Of a stretch of 64,000 nucleotides of DNA, positions 39,458-49,275 are shown one piece after another. The stretch is from Posidoniimonas polymericola. Lineage in GTDB: Bacteria; Planctomycetota; Planctomycetia; Pirellulales; Lacipirellulaceae. Location: NCBI RefSeq assembly GCF_007859935.1, contig NZ_SJPO01000003.1, positions 392,827 to 456,826 of the forward strand, in the 5' to 3' direction. The translations under genes were made by a program, and so were the position numbers. The notes below the pieces were generated by a model. The model saw only the letters and a program-made list of their open reading frames with translations. It made no database searches and was not told where the DNA came from. The number at the start of each line of letters is the position of its first letter. The first letter of the stretch is position 1.

Positions 39458-41203
39458 CTACGCCGCCTTGCCGATCCGCCCGTCGGGCGACTGCAGGTGG
39501 AACAGCGACAGCAGCTCGTCGCGGGACAGGCCGTAGCTGCGGGGGGCGGAGGTGTCGTTGAAGACGCTGTCGAACAGCTCCCGCTTCTGGGCGAGGATCT
39601 CGTCGATGCGCTGCTCGATCGTGCCCATCGCGATGTAGCGGGTGACGGTGACCGCGCCCTTGGCGCCGATGCGGTGCGCGCGGTTGATCGCCTGGTCCTC
39701 GACCGCCGGGTTCCACCAGCGGTCGAACAGGAACACGTACTCGGAGAACTGCAGGTTGAGCCCGACGCTGCCGGCGCCGTAGCTCATCAGGATCACCGAG
39801 CACTTCGGATCATTCTTGAAGCGGTCGATCACGCCGTCCCGCTTGGCGTGCGGCACGCGGCCGTGGTACTGGGCGGGCGAGAACCGCTCGAGCCGCTCGG
39901 CGATCTTGTCGATGGTCTCGACCCACTGGCTGAACACGATCGCCTTGCGGCCGCTGGCGGCGACCTCCTCGAGCTCGGCCTCCAGTCGCTCGAGCTTGCT
40001 GCTGCTCTTGGTGGCCGGGTCGAAGTTGCAGATCTGCTTGAGCCGCAGCACCAGCTCGAACACGTGCCGCAGCGTGATCGACTGCCCCATGCCCTCCAGC
40101 TCCAAGACGCCGTTCTGCTCGGCGTTCTGGTAGGCGTCCCACTGCTCGGGCGTGAGGTCGATGTACTCGTCGCGGACGATCTTGGGGGGCATGTCGGTCA
40201 TCACCTGGTCCTTGGTGCGACGCAGCACGCTGTCGCCCACGGCCGAGCCGATCTGCCGCGCCGACTGCCCCAGCCGCAGCTTGCCGGGCGACACGAACTC
40301 GAAGATCCCGACCAGGTCGTCCAGGCTGTTCTCGATCGGAGTGCCTGTCAGCGCCCAGCTCCGCTTGCGGGGCACGCCGCGGACCGCGCCGGCGGTCGCG
40401 CCCGAGCGGTTCTTGATCCGCTGGGCCTCGTCGGTGACGACCAGGTCGTAGGCCTCGGACTCGTGGATCTGCTGGGCGTCGCGGACAGCGGTCTCGTAGT
40501 TGGTCATGGTGACCACGGCCGACGAGTTGTCCCACGCCCAGCGGCGTTTCTCGGTGGCGCCCTCGATCGTCACGACCGACAGCTCGGGCGCCCACAGGGC
40601 GAACTCGCGGCGCCAGTTGGTGATCAGCGGCTTGGGGCAGATCAGCAGCACCCGCCGCACCTGGCCGCTGTGCGCCAAGAGGCGGATGGTGGTGATGGTC
40701 TGCATCGTCTTGCCGAGGCCCATCTCATCGGCCAGCACGGCCGACTGCCGCGGGTACAAGAACGCGACGCCGTCCAGCTGGTACGGGAATGGATGGAACG
40801 GGAACCGCAGGCTCTTGGCCGCCAGCAGCGACTCGAGCGGCGGCTGCAGCAGGTACTGCAATCGGTCGGAGAGCTTGACGATATCGCGCGGCGGCCGGAT
40901 GCGGGTGTGCTTCGAGGAACCCTTTGATGAGCGGCGTGGCTTCTCCAATGAAGCGTCGCGGCTCTGCCGCGCGGGGAGCTCGGGAGTCGGCCGCCCCGCT
41001 ACAAACGCCTCCCCCTCCGGCAGCAGACAGCCGCTGGTGCGCACCCGTGGCGCGCCGACCATCACCGAGGCGACCGGCGGCGGCGCGATCGAGATCGGGT
41101 CGCCGCCGACGAACCGGCCAGCGCCGACCGTCATTAGCAGCTGATCGGCGTCAAAGCTCCAGACCTGCGGCGCCGCGGGGTGAGTGGGCTCAGGCGGCGT
41201 CAC
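39458..41203 (-). CDS. SNF2-family ATP-dependent helicase
   Basis: A 581-residue Swi2/Snf2-type ATPase. Walker A is DEMGLGKT (K165), motif II is DEAQ, motif III LTGTPIEN, and the C-terminal helicase motifs include GSVGLNLQ and QAINRAHRIGAKG. The first 130 residues are a low-complexity extension. Bacterial members remodel or translocate on DNA; a role in nucleic-acid metabolism is expected. Its start overlaps the end of the preceding gene by 14 bp, so the two are coupled. Confidence 0.92.
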   Translation of the reverse strand: MTPPEPTHPAAPQVWSFDADQLLMTVGAGRFVGGDPISIAPPPVASVMVGAPRVRTSGCLLPEGEAFVAGRPTPELPARQSRDASLEKPRRSSKGSSKHTRIRPPRDIVKLSDRLQYLLQPPLESLLAAKSLRFPFHPFPYQLDGVAFLYPRQSAVLADEMGLGKTMQTITTIRLLAHSGQVRRVLLICPKPLITNWRREFALWAPELSVVTIEGATEKRRWAWDNSSAVVTMTNYETAVRDAQQIHESEAYDLVVTDEAQRIKNRSGATAGAVRGVPRKRSWALTGTPIENSLDDLVGIFEFVSPGKLRLGQSARQIGSAVGDSVLRRTKDQVMTDMPPKIVRDEYIDLTPEQWDAYQNAEQNGVLELEGMGQSITLRHVFELVLRLKQICNFDPATKSSSKLERLEAELEEVAASGRKAIVFSQWVETIDKIAERLERFSPAQYHGRVPHAKRDGVIDRFKNDPKCSVILMSYGAGSVGLNLQFSEYVFLFDRWWNPAVEDQAINRAHRIGAKGAVTVTRYIAMGTIEQRIDEILAQKRELFDSVFNDTSAPRSYGLSRDELLSLFHLQSPDGRIGKAA

Positions 41204-41708
41204 TGGCGGGGGCCTCCTGCACGCTGAGTCGCTGCGCCTCGCGGACCGCTTCTTGGACCCGTTCGAACGGCTCGGCGAGCTCCACGTGGTTGACCAGCGC
41301 GTCGAGCAGCGCGTCGATCTCGGCGACCGCGGCGTCCGAGTCGCCCCCGGCGATCAACCGCGGCGCGGGCTGGGCGTCGTCGGTCGGGGGCGCCAGCAGC
41401 ATTGTCGGCACGCCGGCCGCCGGCGGGGCGGCCGCCGGGTCCTGCACCAGCAGCACCGTGGGGGTGATCTTGGCGGTCTTGAGCAGCGTGGTCGCGATCA
41501 GCTCGCCGCACAGGTGCGAGCGGAGCGTCGTGCCGAACAGAATCTCCTGCGCCCGCGTAACAGCCAACGGAGTCGAGCAGTGGAACTCCAGCGGCCGCCC
41601 GCTGGCCGAGATGACGAGCAGGCCGCCGGCGAAGCCGAGCTGGGGGTCTTCGAGGACGGCCAGGTACCCCACCGTGGGGGGCCGGCGTCCGTTGTTCGTG
41701 ACATTCAT
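41190..41708 (-). CDS. Conserved hypothetical, upstream partner of SNF2 gene
   Basis: A 172-residue protein with no signal peptide. It has a beta-rich N-terminal half (TVGYLAVLEDPQLGF, GLLVISASGRPLEF) and a helical, acidic C-terminus ending APASDAA. No family is recognised. The gene overlaps the SNF2 helicase gene by 14 bp, which implies co-translation and a linked function. A GTG at 41783 would add 25 residues; the ATG at 41708 is preferred but not proven. Confidence 0.72.
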   Translation of the reverse strand: MNVTNNGRRPPTVGYLAVLEDPQLGFAGGLLVISASGRPLEFHCSTPLAVTRAQEILFGTTLRSHLCGELIATTLLKTAKITPTVLLVQDPAAAPPAAGVPTMLLAPPTDDAQPAPRLIAGGDSDAAVAEIDALLDALVNHVELAEPFERVQEAVREAQRLSVQEAPASDAA

Positions 41709-42175
41709 CAGTCGTAGGGCTTCAAAGGAGCAGAGCAAGTAGCCGTCGGCGCCAGCACAGCGGTGGTAATCGACCGCACGCACATTTCAAGCATCGGGAG
41801 CCGATACGGACAGACTTTAGCAGTCGCTGCGACCGGCGCGATCGGAGGCAAATCAGGGGGAAGTACCGCCCCGATTAGCGGCGAAACGCTGGATTCCGCA
41901 GGCGCCCTCCGTTAAAGTAAGGACTTGAGCGAAAAGGCGAGTGTTTGCGTCAACAAGCCATTTTGAGCAAAAGATCGGCCTTAAAGCAGAAGCCCGATTC
42001 CAGAGACAAGCCGCAGAGACCAGCCGGCAGTGCTGTCGCCGACAGCCCGCCCCGGTTCGACCGTGTGCCGCCCCTGGCCCCGCTGGGCCAGACGCATGCC
42101 CGCAATCCGGACCGGCCGCGCCGCCGACCGAACAACCGACAAACTCGAGTCGAAATCTAAGGAAGCCGCCCCGAT
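41709..42175. other. Divergent intergenic region, 467 bp
   Basis: Between the leftward SNF2-partner gene and the rightward small conserved gene. No gene, hairpin terminator or RNA is recognised; it should contain both promoters. Confidence 0.5.
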
Positions 42176-42640
42176 ATGGCAGAGAACAAGCAACCGCTTG
42201 CCCCGCTCTTCTCGCAAGTCGATGTTTCGACCGGCTCGCCGACCCAGGCGTCGCTCCCCCCCGGGGAAGAACAGAACGAGCTGCTCCGCGAGGTGCTCTC
42301 CGCGCAGGACCGCACCAACGAGCTGCTGGAAGAGTTGGTCGGCGCGATGGCCGCCCAGCACAAGCAGCGGTCCAACGAGCTGAACCAGTGGAAGTCGGCC
42401 AACCCGCGGCTGGCCAAGCGGTGCCGCAAGGCCGCCGAGGCGCTCAGCCAGGTTCAGGTCGAGTACCTCGACCGCATGACCGAAGAGATCATGGACAACC
42501 GCGAAGACCTGGTCTACGGCGAGTTCATGCTGAGCGAGTTCATCGACCGCTTCGGTCCCCGCCTGGCCCACCTCAACGGCGTGATCCAGGTGCTGGCCCA
42601 GCTCAGTGCCAACAGCAGCAGCGACGAGGCCGACGCCTAG
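42176..42640 (+). CDS. Conserved hypothetical helical protein
   Basis: A 154-residue, mostly helical cytoplasmic protein. After a proline-rich first 30 residues, heptad-like patterns from about 34 to 65 (ELLREVL...LLEELVGAM) suggest a coiled coil. The C-terminal half (VQVEYLDRMTEEI, GEFMLSEFIDRFG) is also helical. AAGGA precedes the ATG. A strong terminator follows. I do not recognise the family. Confidence 0.78.
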   Translation: MAENKQPLAPLFSQVDVSTGSPTQASLPPGEEQNELLREVLSAQDRTNELLEELVGAMAAQHKQRSNELNQWKSANPRLAKRCRKAAEALSQVQVEYLDRMTEEIMDNREDLVYGEFMLSEFIDRFGPRLAHLNGVIQVLAQLSANSSSDEADA

Positions 42641-42678
42641 CGACCGTTGCCGGCACGTCAAGAATTCAAGTCAATCAC

Positions 42679-42713
42679 AACGCCCTGACGCCATCGTCAG
42701 GGCGTTGTTTTTT
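42679..42713 (+). terminator. Rho-independent terminator
   Basis: A 12-bp stem, AACGCCCTGACG (42679-42690) with CGTCAGGGCGTT (42695-42706), on a CCAT loop, followed by a G and six T. It terminates the conserved hypothetical gene. Confidence 0.93.
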
Positions 42714-42928
42714 AGGTGTTGCAACCAGCTTGCGGAATCCGCTTTTCCCCAGCCCATCCCGCCAGGGATGCGACCCCGCAGACCAAGGTGCTGGTCCCAC
42801 CCCTCGCGGCGTGGGCTGGGTGTAGCGGCGGGCTCCTCCCCAGCCCGTTGTCACTCGCTGCCCGGGCGACTATGGTTGCAAGACTACCGAGTCTCCTATT
42901 CCCTGGATCCTCCCTACCGGCGCCACCC

Positions 42929-44044
42929 ATGTCCGACGCGAACCTGCAAGCCGCGGTTGACCAAGCCCAGCAAGACCTCGACGCCCACACGGTCGAGACC
43001 GTCGCCTGGCACTTCAACGACGCCACCGGCTGCCCGTTCTGGCTCGAGAAGAAGCGGGAGCTCAAGTTCGACCCACTCACCGAGATCCAGTGCTTCGAGG
43101 ACCTCAATAAGTTTCCGGACTTCGAGGACGAGTGGCTCCGCGGCGGGCCGGTCCGCCGGTGGGTGCCCCAGGGCCTGGCCGACCAGCCGGTGTACGTCTT
43201 CGAGACCGGCGGCACGACCGGCGTCCCCAAGAGCCGCATCGCCATCGACGACTTCCGCACCGACTACTCGAATTTCTCCGACACGCTGCCGGACCAGTAC
43301 TTCCCGCCCGGCAGCAACTGGCTGATGCTTGGCCCCAGCGGTCCGCGACGGCTGCGGCTGGCGGTGGAGCACCTGGCCCAGCACCGCGGCGGCATCTGCT
43401 TCTGCATCGACCTCGACCCGCGGTGGGTCATCAAGCTCATCAAGAAGGGCTGGATGGATCACCTCGAGGAGTACAAGAAGCACTGTATCGATCAGGCGAT
43501 CACCGTGCTGACCGCCGGGCACGACGTGAAGTGCATGTTCGGCACTCCTAAGCTGATCGAGTCGCTCTGCCTGGAGCTCGAAGAACGGGGCACGAGCCTG
43601 GCCGAGGTCGGCGTCACCGGCATCTTCTCCGGCGGCACCGAGTTCACGCCGCAGTGGACCAAGTTCTGCGTCGAGGAGCTGTTCGGCGGCCCACCCGAAA
43701 AGTCTGGCGTGTACATGACACCGACCTACGGCAACACCCTGATGGGCCTGGCGTGCAGCGAGCCGGTCACGGCGGAGAACAAGTACAAGATTACCTACCA
43801 CGCGCCACAACCACGCGCCGTGCTGCAGGTCGTCGACTTCGACGACACCGACCGCGTGGTCCCCTACGGCGAGACCGGCCGCTCGAAGCTGACCACGCTG
43901 ACCAAGGAGTTCTTCGTCCCCGGCTTCCTCGAGCGGGACGAGGGCGAACGCGAGCAGCCGTGCGCCGCCTACCCCTGGGACGGCATCTCCGGCGTCCGCC
44001 CGTTCAGCCGATTGGCCGGCGGCACGACCGTTGGGGTCTACTAG
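42929..44044 (+). CDS. PaaK/LuxE-like adenylating enzyme, substrate unknown
   Basis: A 371-residue protein. The P-loop-like adenylate-forming motif ETGGTTGVPKSR and a later GIFSGGTEFTP are like those of phenylacetate-CoA ligase and LuxE acyl-protein synthetase. The tail ends in SRLAGGTTVGVY. It is shorter than full acyl-CoA ligases and no acyl-carrier or reductase partner is adjacent. It probably activates a carboxylate, but the substrate cannot be read from the sequence. The start at 42929 is chosen because upstream in-frame sequence is low-complexity. Confidence 0.72.
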   Translation: MSDANLQAAVDQAQQDLDAHTVETVAWHFNDATGCPFWLEKKRELKFDPLTEIQCFEDLNKFPDFEDEWLRGGPVRRWVPQGLADQPVYVFETGGTTGVPKSRIAIDDFRTDYSNFSDTLPDQYFPPGSNWLMLGPSGPRRLRLAVEHLAQHRGGICFCIDLDPRWVIKLIKKGWMDHLEEYKKHCIDQAITVLTAGHDVKCMFGTPKLIESLCLELEERGTSLAEVGVTGIFSGGTEFTPQWTKFCVEELFGGPPEKSGVYMTPTYGNTLMGLACSEPVTAENKYKITYHAPQPRAVLQVVDFDDTDRVVPYGETGRSKLTTLTKEFFVPGFLERDEGEREQPCAAYPWDGISGVRPFSRLAGGTTVGVY

Positions 44045-44085
44045 GTCGGGAGCAGTCGTCGAGTTCGCTCCTCAAGCACTCACAG

Positions 44086-44111
44086 CCCCGGGCGGAAGCC
44101 CGGGGTTTTTT
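44086..44111 (+). terminator. Rho-independent terminator
   Basis: CCCCGGGC (44086-44093) pairs with GCCCGGGG (44098-44105) around GGAA, followed by six T. It lies 41 bp past the adenylating-enzyme stop. Confidence 0.93.
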
Positions 44112-44249
44112 ATGGCCAAACGCCCAAGTCGCCGCCGGCCGCCCGCATAGAATCCCGCCCCGGCGTCGACTACCATAGGGGCTCACGCACCTTCTTGATG
44201 ACGCAAGGCAGAACCCGCGTCCCGCAACCTCACCGACGAGTCCCGCCCG

Positions 44250-45722
44250 ATGAAACTGCTGCCAGTGATGCCCGCGTTGCGCTCCCGATTGGCGTTGTCG
44301 ATGGTCGCTTGCCTCGTGCTGGCCGTGGCCCCAATCGCCGCCGCCCAGCAGCAGGCGAAGCCGGCCGAGAACGAGTCGACCGAGGCGATCTACCAGCGGT
44401 TCTGTGCGTCGTGCCACGGGAAAGACCTGACCGGCGCGGGCGCCCAGAGCATGGTGGACGGCGTCTGGCAGTTCGGTTCCGGCAACGGGTCGCTGTTCCG
44501 CAACATCAAGTTCGGCATCACCTCGCGCGGCATGCCGGAGTACCAGCACGCGTTGAGCGACCGCCAGATCAATGATCTGGTCGGCTTCATTATGAAGGCC
44601 CAGGACCGCGCCGACGTTGAGCCGCCGCCGCTCCCCGAGAAGCTCGAGACCCGGCACTACGACGTCGGCGTCGCTAAGTGGATCGACGGCGGACTGCAGG
44701 CGCCGTGGGCGCTCGTGTTCATCGACGACCACCGGGCGATCATCTCCGAACGACCCGGCCGGCTCCGCATGGTGACCGACGGCAAACTTAACCCCGAGCC
44801 TGTCCGCGGCACGCCCAATTGCCTGCCGGAGGGGCAGGGCGGCTACATGGACGTCGCCCTCGACCCCGACTACGCCAACAACGGCTGGGTCTACCTCAGC
44901 TACAGCGACCCCTGGACGAACGACCAGGGCAAGGTGCTGTCGATGACCCGCGTCGCCCGCGGCAAGATTGTCGACAACGAGTGGACCGAGTCGCAGGACG
45001 TCTACCGGGCGGCAAACGAGGCGTACTCCGACACCCGGCACCACTACGGCAGCCGCATCGCGTTCGACCACGAGGGGCGGATGCTGCTGGGCGTTGGCGA
45101 GCGTGGCGCCCAGGATCTCGCCCAGGACCTGCAACGCCCCAACGGCAAGATCCACCGCGTCTGGCCCGACGGCCGCATCCCCGACGACAACCCCTACGCC
45201 GACGGCAAGCAGGGGCTCAAGACCGTCTACTCTTATGGTCACCGCAACCCGCAGGGCCTGGCCGTGCACCCCGAGACCGGCGAGATCTGGGAGACCGAGC
45301 ACGGCCCGATGGGGGGCGACGAGGTCAACCTCGTCCTCAAGGGCGAGAACTACGGCTGGCCCCTCGCCAGCTACGGCATCAACTACGACGGCAACATCAT
45401 CACCGAGAACATGACGCTCGAGGGGACGCGGCAGCCGGTGTCGTACTGGGTGCCGTCGATCGCGGTGTGCGGCACGCGGTTCTGCGTCGGCGACGAGTTC
45501 CCCCGCTGGCAGCACAACCTGCTAGTCGGCGGCCTCGCCTACGAAGAGCTCCGCCGGCTGGTAGTCGCCCAGGGAAGAGTGCTGCACCAGGAGGTGCTGC
45601 TGAAGAACGCCGGCCGCGTCCGCGACGTCGCCTGCGACCCCAGCGGCGCCGTCTACGTGGTGCTCAACAACCCCGACATCGTGCTGAAGCTGACGAACCT
45701 CGGCCGCGCGCTCCGCCAGTAG
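44250..45722 (+). CDS. Cytochrome c-fused sugar dehydrogenase (GSDH type)
   Basis: A 490-residue exported quinoprotein-like enzyme. A signal peptide ends near AAAQ. A single-haem cytochrome c domain follows, with CASCH (C52-H56) and a probable distal Met in RGMPEYQ. Then a six-bladed beta-propeller of the glucose/sorbosone dehydrogenase (PQQ) family spans about 130-490, with motifs such as GYMDVALDPDY, YGSRIAFD, SYGHRNPQG and WETEHGPMGGDEVN. It oxidises a sugar or other alcohol and passes electrons through its own haem. Substrate unknown. It is convergent with a small c-type cytochrome gene. Confidence 0.9.
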   Translation: MKLLPVMPALRSRLALSMVACLVLAVAPIAAAQQQAKPAENESTEAIYQRFCASCHGKDLTGAGAQSMVDGVWQFGSGNGSLFRNIKFGITSRGMPEYQHALSDRQINDLVGFIMKAQDRADVEPPPLPEKLETRHYDVGVAKWIDGGLQAPWALVFIDDHRAIISERPGRLRMVTDGKLNPEPVRGTPNCLPEGQGGYMDVALDPDYANNGWVYLSYSDPWTNDQGKVLSMTRVARGKIVDNEWTESQDVYRAANEAYSDTRHHYGSRIAFDHEGRMLLGVGERGAQDLAQDLQRPNGKIHRVWPDGRIPDDNPYADGKQGLKTVYSYGHRNPQGLAVHPETGEIWETEHGPMGGDEVNLVLKGENYGWPLASYGINYDGNIITENMTLEGTRQPVSYWVPSIAVCGTRFCVGDEFPRWQHNLLVGGLAYEELRRLVVAQGRVLHQEVLLKNAGRVRDVACDPSGAVYVVLNNPDIVLKLTNLGRALRQ

Positions 45723-45760
45723 ACAGCAGTCGGCGGCCAGCCGGTGGCGCCTTCGCGGGG

Positions 45761-46198
45761 CTACTTGCCCTTCGCGTCGTGCTCGTCGTTTTCGGGCTCT
45801 TGCTTGACGGAGTCGAGGTCGCCGGCTGGCAGCTTGCTGCTGGCGATCAGCTCGGCGTAGGTCGGGCTGTTCTCGTCGTCGGGGTTAGCCTTCAGTCCGC
45901 CGACGTCCAGCAGCGCCTGGACGATCTTCTCCTCGTCCTTGCGGTCCTTCTTGGTGAGCTTGCCAACGAAGGCCTCGCCGTAGGGGTTGTTGTTGTGTTT
46001 CTTCTTGCCCTGGTGGCAGATGTTGCACTTGGCCTTCTTGCGGCACATCTTTACAAAGTCGGCGTCTGGGTGCTCGTCGAGGTACATCTCGACGAAGGCG
46101 TCCTGAAACTGCTTGTAGGCCAGAACGGAATCGGCCGCCAGGAAGAGGCCGAACGCGGACGCTAGGATCACCAGTCGCTGAGTGGGTAACGCAAACAT
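45761..46198 (-). CDS. Small exported c-type cytochrome-like protein
   Basis: A 145-residue protein. A signal peptide ends near VLA. One CNICHQ motif (C58, C61, H62) is consistent with covalent haem attachment, in a lysine-rich stretch (CRKKAKCNICHQGKKKHNNN). The tail is acidic and helical, ending EHDAKGK. No other haem ligand is obvious. It may accept electrons from the adjacent cytochrome-fused sugar dehydrogenase (inference from position), or the cysteines may bind metal instead. Confidence 0.72.
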   Translation of the reverse strand: MFALPTQRLVILASAFGLFLAADSVLAYKQFQDAFVEMYLDEHPDADFVKMCRKKAKCNICHQGKKKHNNNPYGEAFVGKLTKKDRKDEEKIVQALLDVGGLKANPDDENSPTYAELIASSKLPAGDLDSVKQEPENDEHDAKGK

Positions 46199-46482
46199 AA
46201 CGCTGCCTGTCTCGAGTGCTGCGAATAAGGAGGGCGATACGCCGCGGGCCAGAGGGAAGGTTGACTCTGGAGCCCTGCGAGCAGGGTTTATCCCCAGTAT
46301 TGTCGCCTGCCCGCAAACCGCCGGTCAAGCGCGGGCCCCAGGGCGCATCGGCGGTCGGCGGCGGCTTCGCCAGCGGGCGCGTGAATTTGACGGGTTTTTC
46401 AGGGCGTTGGGGCAAAGAGCTAAGCGCCACCCCTTAAAAAGAACGTAGCTCGCGGCCGGCGCGACCGTTAGATTTAGATGCG

Positions 46483-47052
46483 ATGTCTCCCGTCGCGTTT
46501 CCAGCCGCCCTGACCACCGACCGGCTCGTGCTGCGGCCCTTCGTCCTCGACGACGCCGAGGCGGTTTTCGATCGCTACGCGGGCGACCCCGAGGTGACCC
46601 GCCACCTGGCCTGGGCGACCCACGCGTCGGTCGAGGTGACGCGGGGTTTTTTGGCGACCGTGACCGGCGACTGCCCGCCCGAACGCCGCTCGCGTGAGCA
46701 CGTGTGGGCGATCACCCTGGCCGACGACCCATTGCCGTGCGGCTCGATTGGTCTCACGCCGACGGAGACCGGCGCGATGCTCGGCTACGTGCTCGGCCGC
46801 CCCTGGCACGGCAGCGGCCTGATGACCGAGGCCGCCTGCGCCGTCATCGACTGCGCTTGGAACGACCCGTCGGTGTGGCGCGTCAACGCCTACGCCCATG
46901 TCGACAACGTGGCCTCGCGGCGCGTGATGGAAAAGTGCGGCATGCGGTACGAGGGCATCGCCCGGCGGGCGGTTTGGCAGCCGCAGTTCGACGAGCCGCA
47001 GGACGCGGCGCACTACGCTATCGTCCGTGACGATGTCGCATCGGGTCAGTGA
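46483..47052 (+). CDS. GNAT-family N-acetyltransferase (RimJ/RimL-like)
   Basis: A 189-residue acetyltransferase. The acetyl-CoA-binding R/Q-x-x-G-x-G/A motif is seen as GRPWHGSGLMTEA, preceded by GYVLG and followed by NVASRRVMEKCGMRYEG, the typical RimJ/RimL/DUF-type C-terminal motif. The start ATG follows a short AT-rich leader. Members acetylate N-terminal residues of ribosomal proteins, amino acids or antibiotics; the substrate cannot be told. Confidence 0.88.
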   Translation: MSPVAFPAALTTDRLVLRPFVLDDAEAVFDRYAGDPEVTRHLAWATHASVEVTRGFLATVTGDCPPERRSREHVWAITLADDPLPCGSIGLTPTETGAMLGYVLGRPWHGSGLMTEAACAVIDCAWNDPSVWRVNAYAHVDNVASRRVMEKCGMRYEGIARRAVWQPQFDEPQDAAHYAIVRDDVASGQ

Positions 47053-47180
47053 CTGCTGGCGTCAATCAAATCAGGCGCCGTCAGCGCCGCGTCGGTAGCG
47101 GTTGTGATATGATCCACCCACGGCCCGTCGTTCGTGGCGTTGTGGCCGAGCTCCTCACGAACTCTCGCGAGCCTCTTCCG

Positions 47181-47810
47181 ATGCAGTACCGACGAATCTT
47201 GCCGATGGTGATCGCTTGCACGCTGGCGGGCTGCTCGGGCCGGCCGGCGGCGGTTGTGCCGCAGTTTGATCCCGCCGGCATGGCCGAACAGGCCCTCGCC
47301 GCCTACGACGCCGACGGCGACGGGCGTCTGGCCGGCGCGGAGCTCGACGCGTCGCCCGCCATCAAGAAGCACCTTGCCCGTTACGACGCCGACAGCGACG
47401 GCGCCGTCAGCGAGCAGGAGCTGCAGGACCGCTTCGCGCAGTGGGAAGAGGAGGGCGTCGGCTTCCGCCGGCTCGACGTCCGGGTCACGATCGACGGCCG
47501 CCCGTTGTCGGGGGCGACGGTCACCTTTGAGCCTGAGGCCTTCATGACCGACTGGGTCAAGCCGGCCACGGCCACCACCGATCGTTCGGGAATGGCGAAG
47601 ATTAGCGTCGCGCCCGAGGACCTGCCCGCGGCCCTCAAGGACCGGGCAAGCGGGCTGCGGGGCGTGTGCGTCGGCGCGTACCGGGTGAAGGTCACGCACC
47701 CCAGCGATAAACTGCCGCCGGCGTACCCAGCCGGAGACGCCCTCGGAGCCGAGACCTCACGCGACGCGATGGGCCCCCTCGAGGAGATCCAGCTCAGCTC
47801 GCACGGCTAG
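47181..47810 (+). CDS. EF-hand lipoprotein
   Basis: A 209-residue lipoprotein with lipobox LAGC (C18). Two EF-hand calcium-binding loops, YDADGDGRLAGAEL (42-55) and YDADSDGAVSEQEL, lie next to each other, followed by a beta-rich domain with DGRPLSGATVTFEP that resembles carboxypeptidase-regulatory-like domains. It is probably attached to the envelope. The ATG at 47181 begins the signal peptide. Convergent with the DUF1559 gene. Confidence 0.85.
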   Translation: MQYRRILPMVIACTLAGCSGRPAAVVPQFDPAGMAEQALAAYDADGDGRLAGAELDASPAIKKHLARYDADSDGAVSEQELQDRFAQWEEEGVGFRRLDVRVTIDGRPLSGATVTFEPEAFMTDWVKPATATTDRSGMAKISVAPEDLPAALKDRASGLRGVCVGAYRVKVTHPSDKLPPAYPAGDALGAETSRDAMGPLEEIQLSSHG

Positions 47811-47834
47811 AGTGAATCCGATGCCGCCTTCAGA

Positions 47835-48860
47835 TTAGAACGGCCCCAGGTCCTCGGTCCCGCCGCGGGGCTCGCCGCCATCGGCCCGGTGCCCGTTCTG
47901 GCGGTGCACCTCGGGGTCGATGTCGTAGGAAATCATCGTTACCGAGCCGTCAACGAATGACATGTGGCAACCGCCCGGGTGCGCGCTACCAAAGCGGTCC
48001 TCAAAGTCGAGGCCCGGGGTGTCCTGCACCGGCACGCGACTCTCGGGATAGCCGCTGCCGTCGTCGAAGTAGTAGGTTGACCGCACGATGTCGTCCTGGA
48101 AGCCACAGTACATCGACCAGTCGTTGCCGTGCTCGTGGCCGTCCTCGTAGTTGTTGGAGTTGATGTTCCGCTCGCCGAGGGCGTAGGTCTTGCTCGCGCC
48201 GTCGGAGATCGCCCGCAGCGGCACCGGCGTGCCCGACGTGACGATTCCCGATGTCCAGGAGAGCTTCTGCGGCCAATTAGGCGCCGAGAGCACTTGGTCG
48301 AAGTCCCGCTTCGAGGCCAACGCAGAGACGACGTAGGTCTCGAGGTAGTGCACGTCGCCGGCGTTGGCGGCGTAGTCGGCTCGGGCGTGGAAGGGCGAAC
48401 GGCGGGAGTTGAACGGCGTGTGCCCCTGGTCGTTGGGGTACGGGTTGGGTTGCCGCCGGGTGGGGCAGTTCATCATGCCGAGCGCCATCTGGTCCCGCTC
48501 CTGGTAGACGGGCCACTTCTGGCGGTCGGTCAAGCCGGTCCCGAGGTCGCGGATCTGCTGCTCCTCAACAAATGGCAGGATGTTGAAGATCCAGCCGCCG
48601 GGCTGGTTCTTGTCGAAGCCGCGGTCGGGGTCGCCGAGCCACTGTCCGAACCACCCACCACTAGGGAGGGCGTTGTGGGTGTTCTCGTGCATCAGCATTG
48701 CTAGCGTGAGCTGCTTTAGGTTGTTCTTGCACTCCGACCGACGCGCCGCCTCGCGGGCCGACTGCACTGCCGGCAGCAAGAGGGCGATCAGCACGCCAAT
48801 GATGGCAATAACGACGAGCAGCTCCACGAGCGTGAACGCGCCGCGTGACGGACTTCGCAT
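47835..48860 (-). CDS. DUF1559 prepilin-type protein
   Basis: A 341-residue protein with the type IV prepilin-like N-terminus [15 protein letters not shown] (cleavage before Ala8 or Phe9, E13 conserved), then the DUF1559 body common in planctomycetes ([28 protein letters not shown] near the end). It is probably assembled or anchored by a pseudopilin system; function unknown. The ATG at 48860 directly precedes the prepilin signal, and an upstream in-frame extension is not plausible. Confidence 0.9.
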   Translation of the reverse strand: MRSPSRGAFTLVELLVVIAIIGVLIALLLPAVQSAREAARRSECKNNLKQLTLAMLMHENTHNALPSGGWFGQWLGDPDRGFDKNQPGGWIFNILPFVEEQQIRDLGTGLTDRQKWPVYQERDQMALGMMNCPTRRQPNPYPNDQGHTPFNSRRSPFHARADYAANAGDVHYLETYVVSALASKRDFDQVLSAPNWPQKLSWTSGIVTSGTPVPLRAISDGASKTYALGERNINSNNYEDGHEHGNDWSMYCGFQDDIVRSTYYFDDGSGYPESRVPVQDTPGLDFEDRFGSAHPGGCHMSFVDGSVTMISYDIDPEVHRQNGHRADGGEPRGGTEDLGPF

Positions 48861-49275
48861 AGCGAGCTTTAAGGTGAGAGGAGGTCGTTCAGGATGAGTG
48901 AGGGCGAACGATGTTGCGATGCTAACAAATCCCCATGGCCGTGTCGAAGCGAAAGCCTGCGAATTGCGCACGCGAATCGATAGCTATGCGCACACCTCAG
49001 CCGCCGAAAAGACGCATCTCGCAATGTGCAGTTGAATGGCGCCCTATCCGTTGCCTATCGAATACCAAATCGGTGGCCGATTTTTGTTGTCATCGCGGTG
49101 CGAGTGTCGCTAGGATTTTGGTTGTCGCGCGTCATCGCTACTTGTCATTGTTGCTTCTTGTCGAGCCCACTCCTTTGGGTAGCGTCCTGTCTTCCTTCGC
49201 GTCGGCAGGCCCTGGCGTCGCGGCTGCACCGAAACTCTTATCGCAAATGGTTTCGAACTCGAAAGGCGTAACCCC
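48861..49275. other. Divergent intergenic region, 415 bp
   Basis: Between the leftward DUF1559 gene and the rightward PEP-CTERM gene. It is less GC-rich than its surroundings from about 49080 to 49160. No gene is supported; promoters for both genes should lie here. Confidence 0.5.
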
